Both the position numbers and the translations under genes were made by a program. The notes under the pieces were generated by a model. It was not told where the DNA came from, searched no databases, and saw only the letters and a program-made list of their open reading frames with translations. 64,000 nucleotides of DNA, from contig NZ_PQFZ01000023.1 in assembly GCF_002917105.1 (NCBI RefSeq), positions 1 to 64,000 of the forward strand, written 5' to 3'. The stretch is from Allobosea psychrotolerans. GTDB taxonomy: Bacteria; Pseudomonadota; Alphaproteobacteria; Rhizobiales; Beijerinckiaceae. Of this stretch, positions 51,888-60,717 are shown piece after piece (the stretch's first letter is position 1; each line of letters opens with the position of its first letter).

Positions 51888-52916
51888 ATGACTGAGCAGC
51901 TTTTGAGAGCAGAGGGCGCCCGGCCGGCAGTTGCGGTTTACGGGGCCTCCGGACATACCGGCCGCTTCGTAGTCCGGGAGCTGTCGCGACGCGGCTTCAC
52001 AACCATTGCGATCGGGCGCGACGCAGGCAAGCTGGCGGCGGCCGGCTTCCCCATGGGCGTCAGACAGGTCGTGGCCAGCCTCGAGGATCCCGCCTCGCTT
52101 GCCCGTGCCCTCGATGGAGCCGCCGCGGTCATCAACTGCGCTGGACCGTTCCTCGACACGGCCGAGCCCCTGGTCTCGGCGGCATTACAGGCGCGCATCC
52201 ACTATCTCGACGTGACGGCCGAGCAAGGCAGCGCCCAGGCGACCTTCGCGCGCTACGCCTCGGCCGCCGAAGCGGCGGGCGTCGTCGTCATCCCCGCCAT
52301 GGGCTTCTATGGCGGCCTCAGCGACCTCCTGGCGACAGCCGCCATGGGCGACTGGACCCACGCCGATGAGGCGCGCATCGGGATCGCCCTGGACAGCTGG
52401 GAGCCGACCGAGGGGACGCGCGTCACCGGGCAGCGCAACACCGCCCGTCGCCTGACGATCTCCGGGGGGACGCTGCAGCCGCTGGCCGATCCGGCGCCGA
52501 ATCCCGTCTGGCCGTTTTCGGAACCCTTCGGCGCGCAGGAGATGGTCGAACTGCCCTTCACCGAGGCGGTCCTGATCGGGCGCCATCTCCAGCTGTCCGA
52601 ACTCCACACGTTTCTGAACACGGCGCCGCTGCGCGATCTTCGAGACACGACAACTCCTCCGCCGGTCGCGGTCGACGCGTCGGGACGCTCGGCGCAAACC
52701 TTCCTCGTGGAGGTCGAGATCCGCCGGGGAAGCACGGTGCGCCGGGCGGCGGCCCGCGGACGGGACATCTATGCGATCACCGCGCCTCTGGTCGTCGAGG
52801 CCGTCGAGCGAATCCTGGGCACCGAGACGGCACAGGGCGGTGTCTTCGCTCCGGGCGCGCTGTTCGACGCCCGGAACTTCCTGGCGGCGCTCGCCCCCGA
52901 TCTCGTCTTGTCCTGA
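51888..52916 (+). CDS. Saccharopine dehydrogenase NADP-binding family protein
   Basis: A 342-residue oxidoreductase. The N-terminal Rossmann motif is VAVYGASGHTGRFV near residue 15, and VINCAGPFLDTAEPLVSAAL near residue 84 is diagnostic of the saccharopine dehydrogenase-like/trans-acting enoyl reductase group. The central region continues with YLDVTAEQGSAQATFARY. The substrate is unknown. A strong GAGGAGG site precedes the ATG. It is probably released by the TetR regulator in response to a small ligand. Confidence 0.87.
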   Translation: MTEQLLRAEGARPAVAVYGASGHTGRFVVRELSRRGFTTIAIGRDAGKLAAAGFPMGVRQVVASLEDPASLARALDGAAAVINCAGPFLDTAEPLVSAALQARIHYLDVTAEQGSAQATFARYASAAEAAGVVVIPAMGFYGGLSDLLATAAMGDWTHADEARIGIALDSWEPTEGTRVTGQRNTARRLTISGGTLQPLADPAPNPVWPFSEPFGAQEMVELPFTEAVLIGRHLQLSELHTFLNTAPLRDLRDTTTPPPVAVDASGRSAQTFLVEVEIRRGSTVRRAAARGRDIYAITAPLVVEAVERILGTETAQGGVFAPGALFDARNFLAALAPDLVLS

Positions 52917-53101
52917 TCAGGGGCTGCGCGGCAGGATCATCGCAGCGACGACCATGCAGGCATTTCGCCAGCCGTTTTCGTTGCACCGGAGTCGAATAGG
53001 CTGCGCGTTGAGGCCGCCATCACGCGGGATGGCGGCATCGGCACACCAGGTTCCCGTGCCGAGGATCCGGGAAGGGCACTCCGAAGTTCGGCCAGCGATG
53101 G

Positions 53102-53644
53102 TCAGGCGCGCCAGGACTGGGATGCCGCACTGACATCCTCCGTGAGGTAGGCCTGCAGATAGGCCGACAGGTCACGATAGCGGGATTCGCCATTGGCGTC
53201 GTAAACCCAGAGTTCCGGCTCGTCTTCGTACTCTATCCAGAGCAGGTAGATTCTCTCATAGCTGTGATCGCTGCCGGCAAAGAAGGAGAGCCGCTCTGGC
53301 CGGAACAGGGTGGAGGCTTCGTTCGGCCAGCCTTCCGCCGCTGCGATCTGCGATTGCTTTATCCCGTAAAGGAGAGCGTCGGCGGCCGTAGCGGCTTCCG
53401 ACCAAAGGCTCTCCATGTCTGCAGCCGAGAGCCAGTCTCCGTGGCTGGCGACCGTCCAGCGGCCGCATAGCTCGAAGCGCTCCTTCAGCATGGGGCTGAC
53501 GGGCCGATAGACGCCGGCCTGCAGCGTTGGAATACCCTTGCTGAACGGCTCGGGCGGCAGCAGCTTAGGGCGAAACGCCTCGTCGGCGGTTTCCCGATAT
53601 CGAGCCGTCGCCGCGAACGCCATTTCGATCAATGCCTTGATCAC
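53102..53644 (-). CDS. SUKH (SMI1/KNR4)-like protein, orphan
   Basis: A 180-residue protein. The C-terminal half (ERLSFFAGSDHSYERIYLLW, then ELWVYDANGESRYRDLSAYL) follows the strand-turn-strand and end-helix pattern of SUKH domains, which often serve as immunity proteins against polymorphic toxins. I chose the GTG at 53642-53644 with GAGAGG upstream; the longer frame runs into a repeat. No toxin gene is adjacent, so it may be a lone immunity gene. Assignment rests on pattern only. Confidence 0.6.
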   Translation of the reverse strand: MIKALIEMAFAATARYRETADEAFRPKLLPPEPFSKGIPTLQAGVYRPVSPMLKERFELCGRWTVASHGDWLSAADMESLWSEAATAADALLYGIKQSQIAAAEGWPNEASTLFRPERLSFFAGSDHSYERIYLLWIEYEDEPELWVYDANGESRYRDLSAYLQAYLTEDVSAASQSWRA

Positions 53645-53700
53645 GGTCCGCCTCTCGCTGAGCCAGTGCCTTCTTATTCTAACGCTGAAGGTCTGAAATA

Positions 53701-53890
53701 GGCCGATTGTGTTGAAAAACTCTGCCGCAATACTCGGGTCAAGTTCGGTTGGCTCGCGTGCAGAAATTTCCTGCTTTTGGAGTCGGAGTTGCCCGCCCTC
53801 GAGGGCGTTTTCCTGGAGGTTGAAGAACGATCTTCTCCGTCGATGCACCCGAGCCTTGGGCTAGTCGGGCTTTTTCAACGAAATCGGTCG
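53701..53890. mobile_element. MITE-like element or IS remnant with inverted ends
   Basis: Left end GGCCGATTGTGTTGAAAAAC and, on the other strand, right end GACCGATTTCGTTGAAAAAG are near-identical inverted termini about 190 bases apart. The ending CCGATTxxGTTGAAAAA resembles ends of insertion sequences. Between them is no transposase, and no target duplication was found by eye. Confidence 0.5.
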
Positions 53891-54161
53891 TTTGGAGCCA
53901 TTCTTCCGTCAGGCGCCCCGGCTTCTCTGCCAAGTCGGCAGGCTGGTCGCTTCATGGCCGAGCCCGAAAGGGCGGCTCTTGCCAGCCGGCCGCGCCGAGG
54001 CCAGGCCGCGACGGCGCTCGCCATCAAGTGTCGCGCCTGCGCCGCAACAGATGGAAACACTGGCGCAATGCGCGGGGCCGATTAATCTCGTTTCCGATTG
54101 AACCTTTCACGCGCTCGCTGCGACCAACTCTTGCGAGCCGGAATGCCGGGCCTTGAGGGCG
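53891..54161. other. Region upstream of the sigma factor gene
   Basis: About 270 bases without a recognisable gene. It presumably holds the promoter of the sigma factor operon, but I cannot identify a convincing ECF-type -35/-10 pair. GGCCGATTAATC at 54077 echoes part of the MITE-like end. Confidence 0.35.
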
Positions 54162-54722
54162 ATGCATACGGAATCGGACGACGACCTCGTCAAACGGATC
54201 GCCTCGGGCGACCGGCTCGCAATGCAGGTGCTGTTCTCGCGGCACCAAATTCGGGTCTACCGTTTCGTGCTGCGGCTCGTCCGCGACGAGACGATGGCGG
54301 AGGATGTGATCAGTGACGTCTTCATGGATCTCTGGCGACAGGCCGATCGTTTCGAGGCACGCGCCTCGGTCGCGACCTGGCTGCTCGCGATTGCCCGCAA
54401 CAAAGCCTATTCGCTGCTGCGCAAGCGGCGCGAGGCCGGTCTCGACGATGACTTCGCCGAAAGCCTCGAGGACGAGGCCGACGACCCGGAAATCGTGCTG
54501 CAGAAGCAGGACAAGGGCCTGGCGATCCGCGCCTGCCTCGGCAAGCTCAGCCTCGAGCATCGCGAGGTCATCGATCTCGTCTATTATCACGAGACGTCGG
54601 TCGAGGAGGTCGCCCGCATCGTCGGCATCCCGGAAAACACGGTCAAGACGCGGCTTTTCCACGCCCGCAAGAAGCTGGGGGAACTGCTCAAGGCGGCAGG
54701 CATCGACCGAGGCTGGCCATGA
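54162..54722 (+). CDS. ECF-type RNA polymerase sigma factor
   Basis: A 186-residue sigma factor with regions 2 (about 25-90, RLVRDETMAEDVISDVFMDLW) and 4 (about 130-180, VIDLVYYHETSVEEVARIVG with NTVKTRLFHARKKL). Region 3 is missing, as in ECF sigma factors. I chose ATG 54162, nine bases after a TTG that also opens the frame, since GAGGG is placed well. It is 48 bases before an anti-sigma factor gene, which probably holds it inactive at the membrane. Confidence 0.93.
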   Translation: MHTESDDDLVKRIASGDRLAMQVLFSRHQIRVYRFVLRLVRDETMAEDVISDVFMDLWRQADRFEARASVATWLLAIARNKAYSLLRKRREAGLDDDFAESLEDEADDPEIVLQKQDKGLAIRACLGKLSLEHREVIDLVYYHETSVEEVARIVGIPENTVKTRLFHARKKLGELLKAAGIDRGWP

Positions 54723-54770
54723 CATGCCGATGCGTTTCCCCACTCACACGATCTCGCAGGGAGGTCTGTC

Positions 54771-55454
54771 ATGACTGACAATATCGCGACCGACCCGAAG
54801 CGCGTCGAGCTCGAACAGCTGCTGCCCTTCTATGCCAATGGCCGGATCTCGGCGGCCGACAAGCTGCGCGTCGAGACGGCGCTCGCAGCTGACCCCGAAC
54901 TGCGCCTGCGACTTGAGATCATCCGCGACGACATGGCCGAGACCATCCTGTTCAACGAGCAGCTTGGCGCGCCGTCGCCCCGGGCGCTGGACCGCTTGAT
55001 GGCCGGAATCGAGGCCGAGCCGCGGCAGGCGCCGCTCTTGTCCCGCGCCAGGGGCGGGCTCCTGGGCTGGTTCGGGCAGTGGCTGGCGGCCCAGCCGCCG
55101 CGCCGGCTCGCTTATGCCAGCGCGGCGGCGCTTGCGCTGATCGCGCTTCAGGGCGTGGCGATCACCGGTCTTGCCGTACGGGGCGGTGGCGGCGGTTTCG
55201 AGACCGCCTCGGTGCCGGGCGTGCAATCCTCTGACCGCTATGTGCTGCTGAGCTTCGCGGCTGAGGCCAAGGCCGGCGACATCGCCGCCTTCTTCAAGCG
55301 CTATGACGCTTCGGTGGTCGATGGGCCACGCGCCAATGGCTTCTTCAAGGTCCGCATCGGCGACGCGAAGCTGACGCCGGCGCAGGTCGATGCCATCGCG
55401 GCGCGGATGAAGGCCGAGGGCTCGATCGTCAGTTTCGTCGCGCCCGCACCCTGA
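54771..55454 (+). CDS. Anti-sigma factor with single membrane helix
   Basis: A 227-residue protein. The cytoplasmic part (1-105) has LLPFYANGRISAADKLRVET, a typical anti-sigma fold start (RskA-like/zf-less), without a His-x3-Cys-x2-Cys zinc motif. One membrane helix lies at about 112-135. The exported C-terminus (about 150-227, VLLSFAAEAKAGDIAAFFKR, NGFFKVRIGDAK) looks like a compact alpha/beta domain similar in pattern to subtilase propeptide/I9 inhibitor domains. The partner sigma factor is upstream and a subtilase is downstream. Confidence 0.85.
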   Translation: MTDNIATDPKRVELEQLLPFYANGRISAADKLRVETALAADPELRLRLEIIRDDMAETILFNEQLGAPSPRALDRLMAGIEAEPRQAPLLSRARGGLLGWFGQWLAAQPPRRLAYASAAALALIALQGVAITGLAVRGGGGGFETASVPGVQSSDRYVLLSFAAEAKAGDIAAFFKRYDASVVDGPRANGFFKVRIGDAKLTPAQVDAIAARMKAEGSIVSFVAPAP

Positions 55455-55518
55455 CAAGGCATATGCGCCGCCGAAACGGCGCTTGTGCAATTATGAACCT
55501 GGAAGAGGGACGAAGGTG

Positions 55519-57408
55519 ATGTCACGCCTTGTCGATCGCTTCGTCATGATCCGCGCCGGCCTGCGCCTTCGGCACGGGGCCGTGCTGGCGCTCATGCTCG
55601 GCCTGGCCGCACCTGTCAGCGGGCTCCGCGCTCAAACCTATGGTGCGCGCGACTTCGACTATCCGGCGACGCGGCAAGGCGTCACGCGCGCCCAGCCGGC
55701 GCTACGCGGCCAGACCGCGATCCCGACATCTCGTGAGAGCGCCGTGCCCGGCCGGGCCTATCCCGGTCAGGTCGGGCGCGTCGAGACCGGGCGGCCCGGC
55801 CGCCCGCCGCGCTATCCAGGGCGAGGCGGTGGCTGGGGTCCTGCCGCGGCCGGCATCGGCGCAGGGATCATCGGCGGCATCATCCTCGACCAGGCGATGC
55901 GGCGGCCGGTCTACGATCCCTATGAGCCCGAGCCGCCGCAGCCGCGCCGGCCGAGGCGGCCGATCATCCTCGATGGTGACGATCTCGACGAGCCGGTGCT
56001 GCGCCATCCGCGTCGGCCGGCTCCGGCGCGAGCCGCTGCACCAGTGCGCCGGACGCCACCCCCGGTGCAGACGGCACGCCCCGCTCCGGGCCAGCCGCGC
56101 ATCATCGTCCCGGCCGCGAGCGAGCGCCGTTTCGTGGCCGACGAGATCCTGGTCGAACTGGCGCCGAACGCGCAGGCGGGTGCCGTCCTGCGCCGCCATC
56201 GCGCCACCTTGATGTCGAGCCGGCGCTTCGATCTGGCTGGCGTCACCATCATCCGGGCGCGCCTGAACGATGGCCGCAGCGCCCGCACGGTGCTGTCGCA
56301 GATGGCTGGCGATGCCCGCATTGCCAGCGCGCAGCCGAATTACCTCTATGCGCTGCAGCAGGATGCGCCGAAGCTGGAAGTGCCCAAGGAGGAAGCTGAG
56401 AAAGCTGCGCCGGAATCCGCGAGCGCCGCCAACGAGCCAGCAGCCTCACCGCCGGCAAAGGTGGAGGAGGTGGCGCCGGTGCTCGCCGCACCATCCGTCA
56501 TCGCACCGCCCGATCTGCCGCCGGTCGCGCCATTGGCCTCCGTCGCGCCCAAGCGTGAGTTACAGCCGCAATATGTCGCCGAGACCTTGCATTACGACAC
56601 GATTCACAAGCTGGCGCGCGGCGACAAGATCCGCGTCGCGGTGATCGATTCCGGCGCGGATCTGGCGCATCCCGAATTGCAGGGCGTGCTCGCCGGCAGT
56701 TTCGATGCGGTCGGCGGCGATGCCGCGCCCCATGCCCATGGCACCGCGATGGCGGGCGCGATCCTGGCGCAGGCGCAGTTGCAGGGCGTCGCCCCGGCGG
56801 CGCGCCTGCTCGCCGCGCGCGCCTTTTCCGGCAACAGCGCGCCCGCTTCGGCCAACGGTACGACCTACCACATCCTTTCTGCGCTCGACTGGGCGGCGGG
56901 GGAGGGGGCGCGGGTGGTCAATCTGAGTTTTGCGGGGCCGCAGGACCGCTTGCTGTCGCGCTCGCTCGCCGGGGCCAAAACCAAGGGCATTATCGCGGTC
57001 GCGGCTGCGGGCAATGGCGGCGCGAATGCAGCCCCGCTCTATCCTGGGGCTGACCCCAACGTCATCGCCGTCACCGCGACCGACGCTCAGGACAAGCCCT
57101 TCGCGCAGGCCAATCGCGGCAATTATATCGCGGTCGCGGCGCCGGGTGTCGACGTGCTCGCGGCCGAGCCGGAAGGGCGCTACGCCTTCTCCTCGGGCAC
57201 CTCGATCGCCGCCGCCCATGTCTCGGGGCTGGTGGCGCTGCTCCTGGAGAAGCGCCCGGATCTCGAGCTGGAAGGCGTGCGCAAGCTGCTGATGGAGAGC
57301 GCCATCGATCTTGGCGGCAAGGGCCGCAGCCCGATCTTCGGCGCCGGCCGTGTCGACGCACCTGCCGCCCTGGCGCGGGCGCTGCCGGTTTCGGCGGCGC
57401 GGCCTTGA
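55519..57408 (+). CDS. S8 family serine peptidase (subtilase)
   Basis: A 629-residue protein. A signal peptide (HGAVLALMLGLAAPVSGLRA) is followed by a Pro/Arg-rich region with a glycine-rich hydrophobic segment (GPAAAGIGAGIIGGIILDQA near residue 112), a propeptide-like domain (about 205-285, RFVADEILVELAPNAQAG), a Pro/Ala-rich linker and the catalytic domain from about 360. The triad is Asp377 (VIDSGAD), His407 (HAHGTAMAG) and Ser562 (SSGTSIAAAH). ATG 55519 is chosen; GTG 55516 directly before it is equally possible. Linkage to the sigma/anti-sigma pair suggests a cell-envelope stress role. Confidence 0.9.
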   Translation: MSRLVDRFVMIRAGLRLRHGAVLALMLGLAAPVSGLRAQTYGARDFDYPATRQGVTRAQPALRGQTAIPTSRESAVPGRAYPGQVGRVETGRPGRPPRYPGRGGGWGPAAAGIGAGIIGGIILDQAMRRPVYDPYEPEPPQPRRPRRPIILDGDDLDEPVLRHPRRPAPARAAAPVRRTPPPVQTARPAPGQPRIIVPAASERRFVADEILVELAPNAQAGAVLRRHRATLMSSRRFDLAGVTIIRARLNDGRSARTVLSQMAGDARIASAQPNYLYALQQDAPKLEVPKEEAEKAAPESASAANEPAASPPAKVEEVAPVLAAPSVIAPPDLPPVAPLASVAPKRELQPQYVAETLHYDTIHKLARGDKIRVAVIDSGADLAHPELQGVLAGSFDAVGGDAAPHAHGTAMAGAILAQAQLQGVAPAARLLAARAFSGNSAPASANGTTYHILSALDWAAGEGARVVNLSFAGPQDRLLSRSLAGAKTKGIIAVAAAGNGGANAAPLYPGADPNVIAVTATDAQDKPFAQANRGNYIAVAAPGVDVLAAEPEGRYAFSSGTSIAAAHVSGLVALLLEKRPDLELEGVRKLLMESAIDLGGKGRSPIFGAGRVDAPAALARALPVSAARP

Positions 57409-57438
57409 AGCCTCTGACAGCCAGGCTCTGAAACACCG

Positions 57439-57586
57439 TGTCATCCTGGGCGACCGCAGATCGTCCCGGGACCCATCGTAGAGCCAATCCTTTAAAGGGC
57501 CGGCCCTCCGATGGATCCCGGCGCTCCGCGGAGTTTATCCTTGGGCCGATCGAAGATCGGACCCGAGGGCTTCGGCCAGGATGACG
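57439..57586. repeat. Large palindromic repeat (GTCATCCTGGGC type)
   Basis: GTCATCCTGGGCGACCGCAG at the left and GGCCAGGATGAC at the right are complementary ends of a roughly 145-bp element with further inner symmetry (GATCCGA..TCGGACC type). It fills most of the gap after the subtilase gene. No gene lies in the gap. Confidence 0.6.
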
Positions 57587-57717
57587 CGCGGATATGATGC
57601 TCGTCTCGGAGACTGAAAAAATAATCGTCTCCCTTTGAACCTCCCGCTCGTTGGCCGCGACCAAGGATCATGGAGGGCGAATGGTTCGCCCCCGACTGGA
57701 CCTCGGGAGATGCCATC

Positions 57718-58017
57718 ATGACCAGCTTCAAGAAGACCGCGACCGCCGCTCTGGCCGCCCTCACCCTCTCCACCGCCATTCTCGCCGGCGCGGGCACCGC
57801 GCAGGCCTATCCGCGCCATCGCGGCCATGGCTGGGGTGTCGGCGCCGGCATCGTCGGAGCGCTCGCCGTCGGCGGCCTGCTCGCGGCCTCCGCCAACCGC
57901 GCCTATGCCGAGCCCGTCTATGAAGAGGATGCTCCGGTGCGCCGTTGCGAGATGGTCGAGCGTGTCAACCGCTTCGGCGAGGTCGTCGGCTACCGCAAGG
58001 TCTGCTCGCTCTACTGA
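57718..58017 (+). CDS. Small secreted or membrane-anchored protein of unknown function
   Basis: A 99-residue protein from ATG 57718 with GGGAGA upstream. A signal peptide (TATAALAALTLSTAILAGAG, cleavage after AQA near residue 30) precedes a His/Gly-rich stretch, a second hydrophobic Gly/Ala segment (about 41-60) and a conserved-looking C-terminus with CEMVERVNRFGEVVGYRKVC, where two cysteines may pair. Similar small envelope proteins occur across Rhizobiales without known function. Confidence 0.8.
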   Translation: MTSFKKTATAALAALTLSTAILAGAGTAQAYPRHRGHGWGVGAGIVGALAVGGLLAASANRAYAEPVYEEDAPVRRCEMVERVNRFGEVVGYRKVCSLY

Positions 58018-58104
58018 GCCCGCGCTTCTCGATGGATCGTCCGATCGGCTCCCTCGGCTGAACGCCGAGGGAGCCGTCGGCGCTTTCAGGGGAAGGAGGC
58101 AGGC

Positions 58105-58674
58105 TTAGGCCGCAGCGAACTGTTCCAAGGCCGAAGGGCCCGAGCGTGCCTGCCAGAGTGCGATCAGGCGCTCGGCGTTCTCGTCAGGCGGCTGGGTGCT
58201 GTCGAACTCGGCGTCATAGGCGCAGTAGCTGTGTATGGCGTGATAGTCCCGGCGGGCATCGCCGATCGGCCGATCGGCTCTCGCAATCTCGCGGCGTTCC
58301 AGCTCCTCCAACGAGCAATGGATGCCTGCGAAAAACACGTCATATCGGTTCAGGAGCCGGGCGGTTCGCTGCAGCCATTCGCGATTCTCCATGATGTATT
58401 CGACGATGAGATTGTTGCCGCAATCGAGATAGGCGGTCAGCGATCGTTCGAAGCCCGCAAAGAAGCCGCTCCTGATCTCGGCCCATTTGAATTCGCCGCT
58501 CTTGATGCGAGCGGAGGGAAGCACGCCGGCATCCCGCAAATGGTCGATCGAGATGTGCCAGAAGGGCTCGCTGATCCTCGCCTGGACAGCGCGGGCGAGG
58601 GTGGATTTTCCGCTGCTGGAGGCACCGTTGAGGAGGATGACTTTTCCGGCTGTCACCGTGTTGTGTTCCGACAT
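58105..58674 (-). CDS. Chloramphenicol phosphotransferase-like P-loop kinase
   Basis: A 189-residue small P-loop kinase. Walker A is GASSSGKST at residues 17-25, the probable catalytic Asp44 is in HISIDHLRD, and IVEYIMENREWLQR and HCSLEELERREIARADR follow, with the pattern of the CPT family (chloramphenicol 3-O-phosphotransferase). Resistance cannot be assumed; many members in soil bacteria have unknown substrates. The next minus-strand gene upstream (59344) starts 20 bases before this start region, so the two may be cotranscribed. Confidence 0.82.
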   Translation of the reverse strand: MSEHNTVTAGKVILLNGASSSGKSTLARAVQARISEPFWHISIDHLRDAGVLPSARIKSGEFKWAEIRSGFFAGFERSLTAYLDCGNNLIVEYIMENREWLQRTARLLNRYDVFFAGIHCSLEELERREIARADRPIGDARRDYHAIHSYCAYDAEFDSTQPPDENAERLIALWQARSGPSALEQFAAA

Positions 58675-58693
58675 TTTCCTGTCGCCTCAAAAA

Positions 58694-59344
58694 TCAGATC
58701 CCGCGCCGCGCGCTTTCCATAGCGGCGGCCAAGCCAGCGGTTGGACTGCTCATCGGCTTGGGCCCCTTCTTCACCAGCTCGGCTGCACCTGCCATCGACG
58801 CCTGAGCGAGGGCGACAATCGATGCGCCGTCGTCATAGGCCGTGTCGGCCGCGTTCGCGATGGCCGCGAGATATCCATCCTGGTCTCCGGCCTTGAACAG
58901 GGCCCATGCGCCGGCGACGAGGCGGACTTCAACAGAGGCTCCCGATCGCCTGGCCGCTTCGGCAAAGAGTCCCGTCGTCGGCCCCATCGTCGTTTCGACG
59001 GCGCAGAGAGCGATGACCTTTCCGCCGACACTCGCCGCCCTCTCAGCCAAGGCGCTGTCCACTCTCAGGACGGGCACCCCGGCAGCCTCCTCAACGGTGG
59101 CAACAGCGGGCCCCAGCGTCGAGCAGGTCAGGATGACAGCGTCGGTACCATGACAAAGCTCCAGCAGCGCCGCACCCGTCGTATCGAGGATTTCCGGGGT
59201 GAGTCCGCCTGCAGCTTCCGCTGCTGCGAGGAGCTCCGCCCGCACCTGATGACGAAGAAGCCCCTTGGCGATTCCAAGCGACTGGGCGGCGGCGTCGAAA
59301 ACAGCGACATTGCTTTCGGCGGTGTGCAGGCAGGTTATTCTCAT
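58694..59344 (-). CDS. Aspartate/glutamate racemase family protein
   Basis: A 216-residue Asp/Glu/hydantoin racemase superfamily member. The two active-site cysteine regions are LTCSTLG (near residue 83) and ALCAVETTMG (near residue 118), although the second is usually CTE-like. MRITCLHTAESN at the start is the usual N-terminus; longer starts (ATG 59371 and a TTG) are possible. It could racemise an amino acid or hydantoin, or act as a decarboxylase or isomerase relative. Confidence 0.8.
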   Translation of the reverse strand: MRITCLHTAESNVAVFDAAAQSLGIAKGLLRHQVRAELLAAAEAAGGLTPEILDTTGAALLELCHGTDAVILTCSTLGPAVATVEEAAGVPVLRVDSALAERAASVGGKVIALCAVETTMGPTTGLFAEAARRSGASVEVRLVAGAWALFKAGDQDGYLAAIANAADTAYDDGASIVALAQASMAGAAELVKKGPKPMSSPTAGLAAAMESARRGI

Positions 59345-59562
59345 AACGTTGTCTTTCAAGACGTGGCTCATTGCGAGCAAGACCCGACCGGACGGCGGCT
59401 GACTATTCGATTTTTGTGATACGCCGGATCAGGAATGGCTCTGTATGATGAGGCCTGTCGCCAGGTGGCTTACCCCGGATCAAGCGGTTCCATTCCGGGC
59501 GACTCCGTCCGACACTCCACTCCCGCTTGACCTTCCGCGCCGCTTGCGCCTGATGTCGCGCC

Positions 59563-60717
59563 ATGCGCCGCCCCAAACTCCTTTTCGTCGCCACGGAAGA
59601 CTGGTTCTTCGCCTCGCATTTCCTGCCGATGGCGCGGGCCGCGCGCGAGCTCGATTTCGACGTCGTCGTCATCGCCCGCGAGCGGCAGCATCGCCGCGTC
59701 ATCGAGGCGGTGGGCGCAAGGCTGATCGCGCTGGAGGCCGAGCGCCGCAGCCTCGATCCGCGCGCGCTCTACCGCCAGATCGCGGCGCTGAAGCGCCTGA
59801 TCGAGGCCGAGCGGCCCGACATCCTGCATTGCATCGCCTTGAAGCCGATCGTGCTCGCCGGCCTTGCCGGCAAGCTCGCGGGTGTCGAGCGCCGCGTCTA
59901 TGCGCTGACGGGCCTGGGTTTCCTCGGTGCCAGGCAGGGCCTTGTGGCGGCCGCGGCGCGGCTCGCCGTGCGATTCTGGCTGCGTGCGGCGATCGACGGA
60001 CCGCAAACCCGCTTCCTGTTCGAGAACCCCGATGATCCCGTCTCGCTGGGTTTCGATCCACAGGACGCGAGCAAGGTCGCGATCGTCGGCGGCGCGGGCG
60101 TCGATCCCTTGATCCTGATGCCGGAGCCGATGCCGGCGACCCCGCCGCTCAAGGTCGCGCTGGTTGCGCGCATGCTCTGGTCGAAGGGCGTCGATCTTGC
60201 CGTCGAGGCGGTGCGATTGGCGCGGGCGGAGGGCGCGCGCGTCGAGCTCACGGTGCATGGCGCGCCCGACCCGTCCAATCCCAAGGCGATTCCCGAAGCG
60301 ACGCTGAAGCAATGGGCGGCCCGGCCGGGCATCAAATGGGCCGGCCCGACACGCGATATCGAGGGCGTCTGGCGCCAGCACCATCTCTGCATCCTGCCCT
60401 CGCGCGGCGGCGAGGGTTTGCCACGCACGATCCTGGAGGCGGCGGCCTGCGGCCGCGCGATCCTGACCACGGATGTGCCGGGCTGCCGCAGCTTCGTCCG
60501 CGACGGGCGCGACGGGATCGTGGTGCCCGCGGACGACGCCGGCGCGCTCGCCAAGGCGCTGGTCACCTTCGCCGGCGCCCCGGCGCTGGCCGAGCGCATG
60601 GGCACGAGCGCGCGCGCAAGGTTGATCGACGGCTATACCGAGCGCGACGTGATGAATGCGGTCAAGGGGCTCTATCGCGGCCTGCTGAACCAGCCGACGA
60701 CCGAGGTCGCGGCGTGA
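59563..60717 (+). CDS. Glycosyltransferase family 4 protein
   Basis: A 384-residue GT-B enzyme. KLLFVATEDWFFASHFLPMA opens the acceptor domain. The donor domain has VALVARMLWSKGVDLAVEAV near residue 200 and the E-x7-E-like motif in RGGEGLPRTILEAAACG near residue 285. It probably transfers an activated sugar in surface polysaccharide or glycolipid synthesis. The ATG is at 59563. Its stop overlaps the methyltransferase GTG start in GTGA, so the two are coupled. Confidence 0.88.
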   Translation: MRRPKLLFVATEDWFFASHFLPMARAARELDFDVVVIARERQHRRVIEAVGARLIALEAERRSLDPRALYRQIAALKRLIEAERPDILHCIALKPIVLAGLAGKLAGVERRVYALTGLGFLGARQGLVAAAARLAVRFWLRAAIDGPQTRFLFENPDDPVSLGFDPQDASKVAIVGGAGVDPLILMPEPMPATPPLKVALVARMLWSKGVDLAVEAVRLARAEGARVELTVHGAPDPSNPKAIPEATLKQWAARPGIKWAGPTRDIEGVWRQHHLCILPSRGGEGLPRTILEAAACGRAILTTDVPGCRSFVRDGRDGIVVPADDAGALAKALVTFAGAPALAERMGTSARARLIDGYTERDVMNAVKGLYRGLLNQPTTEVAA

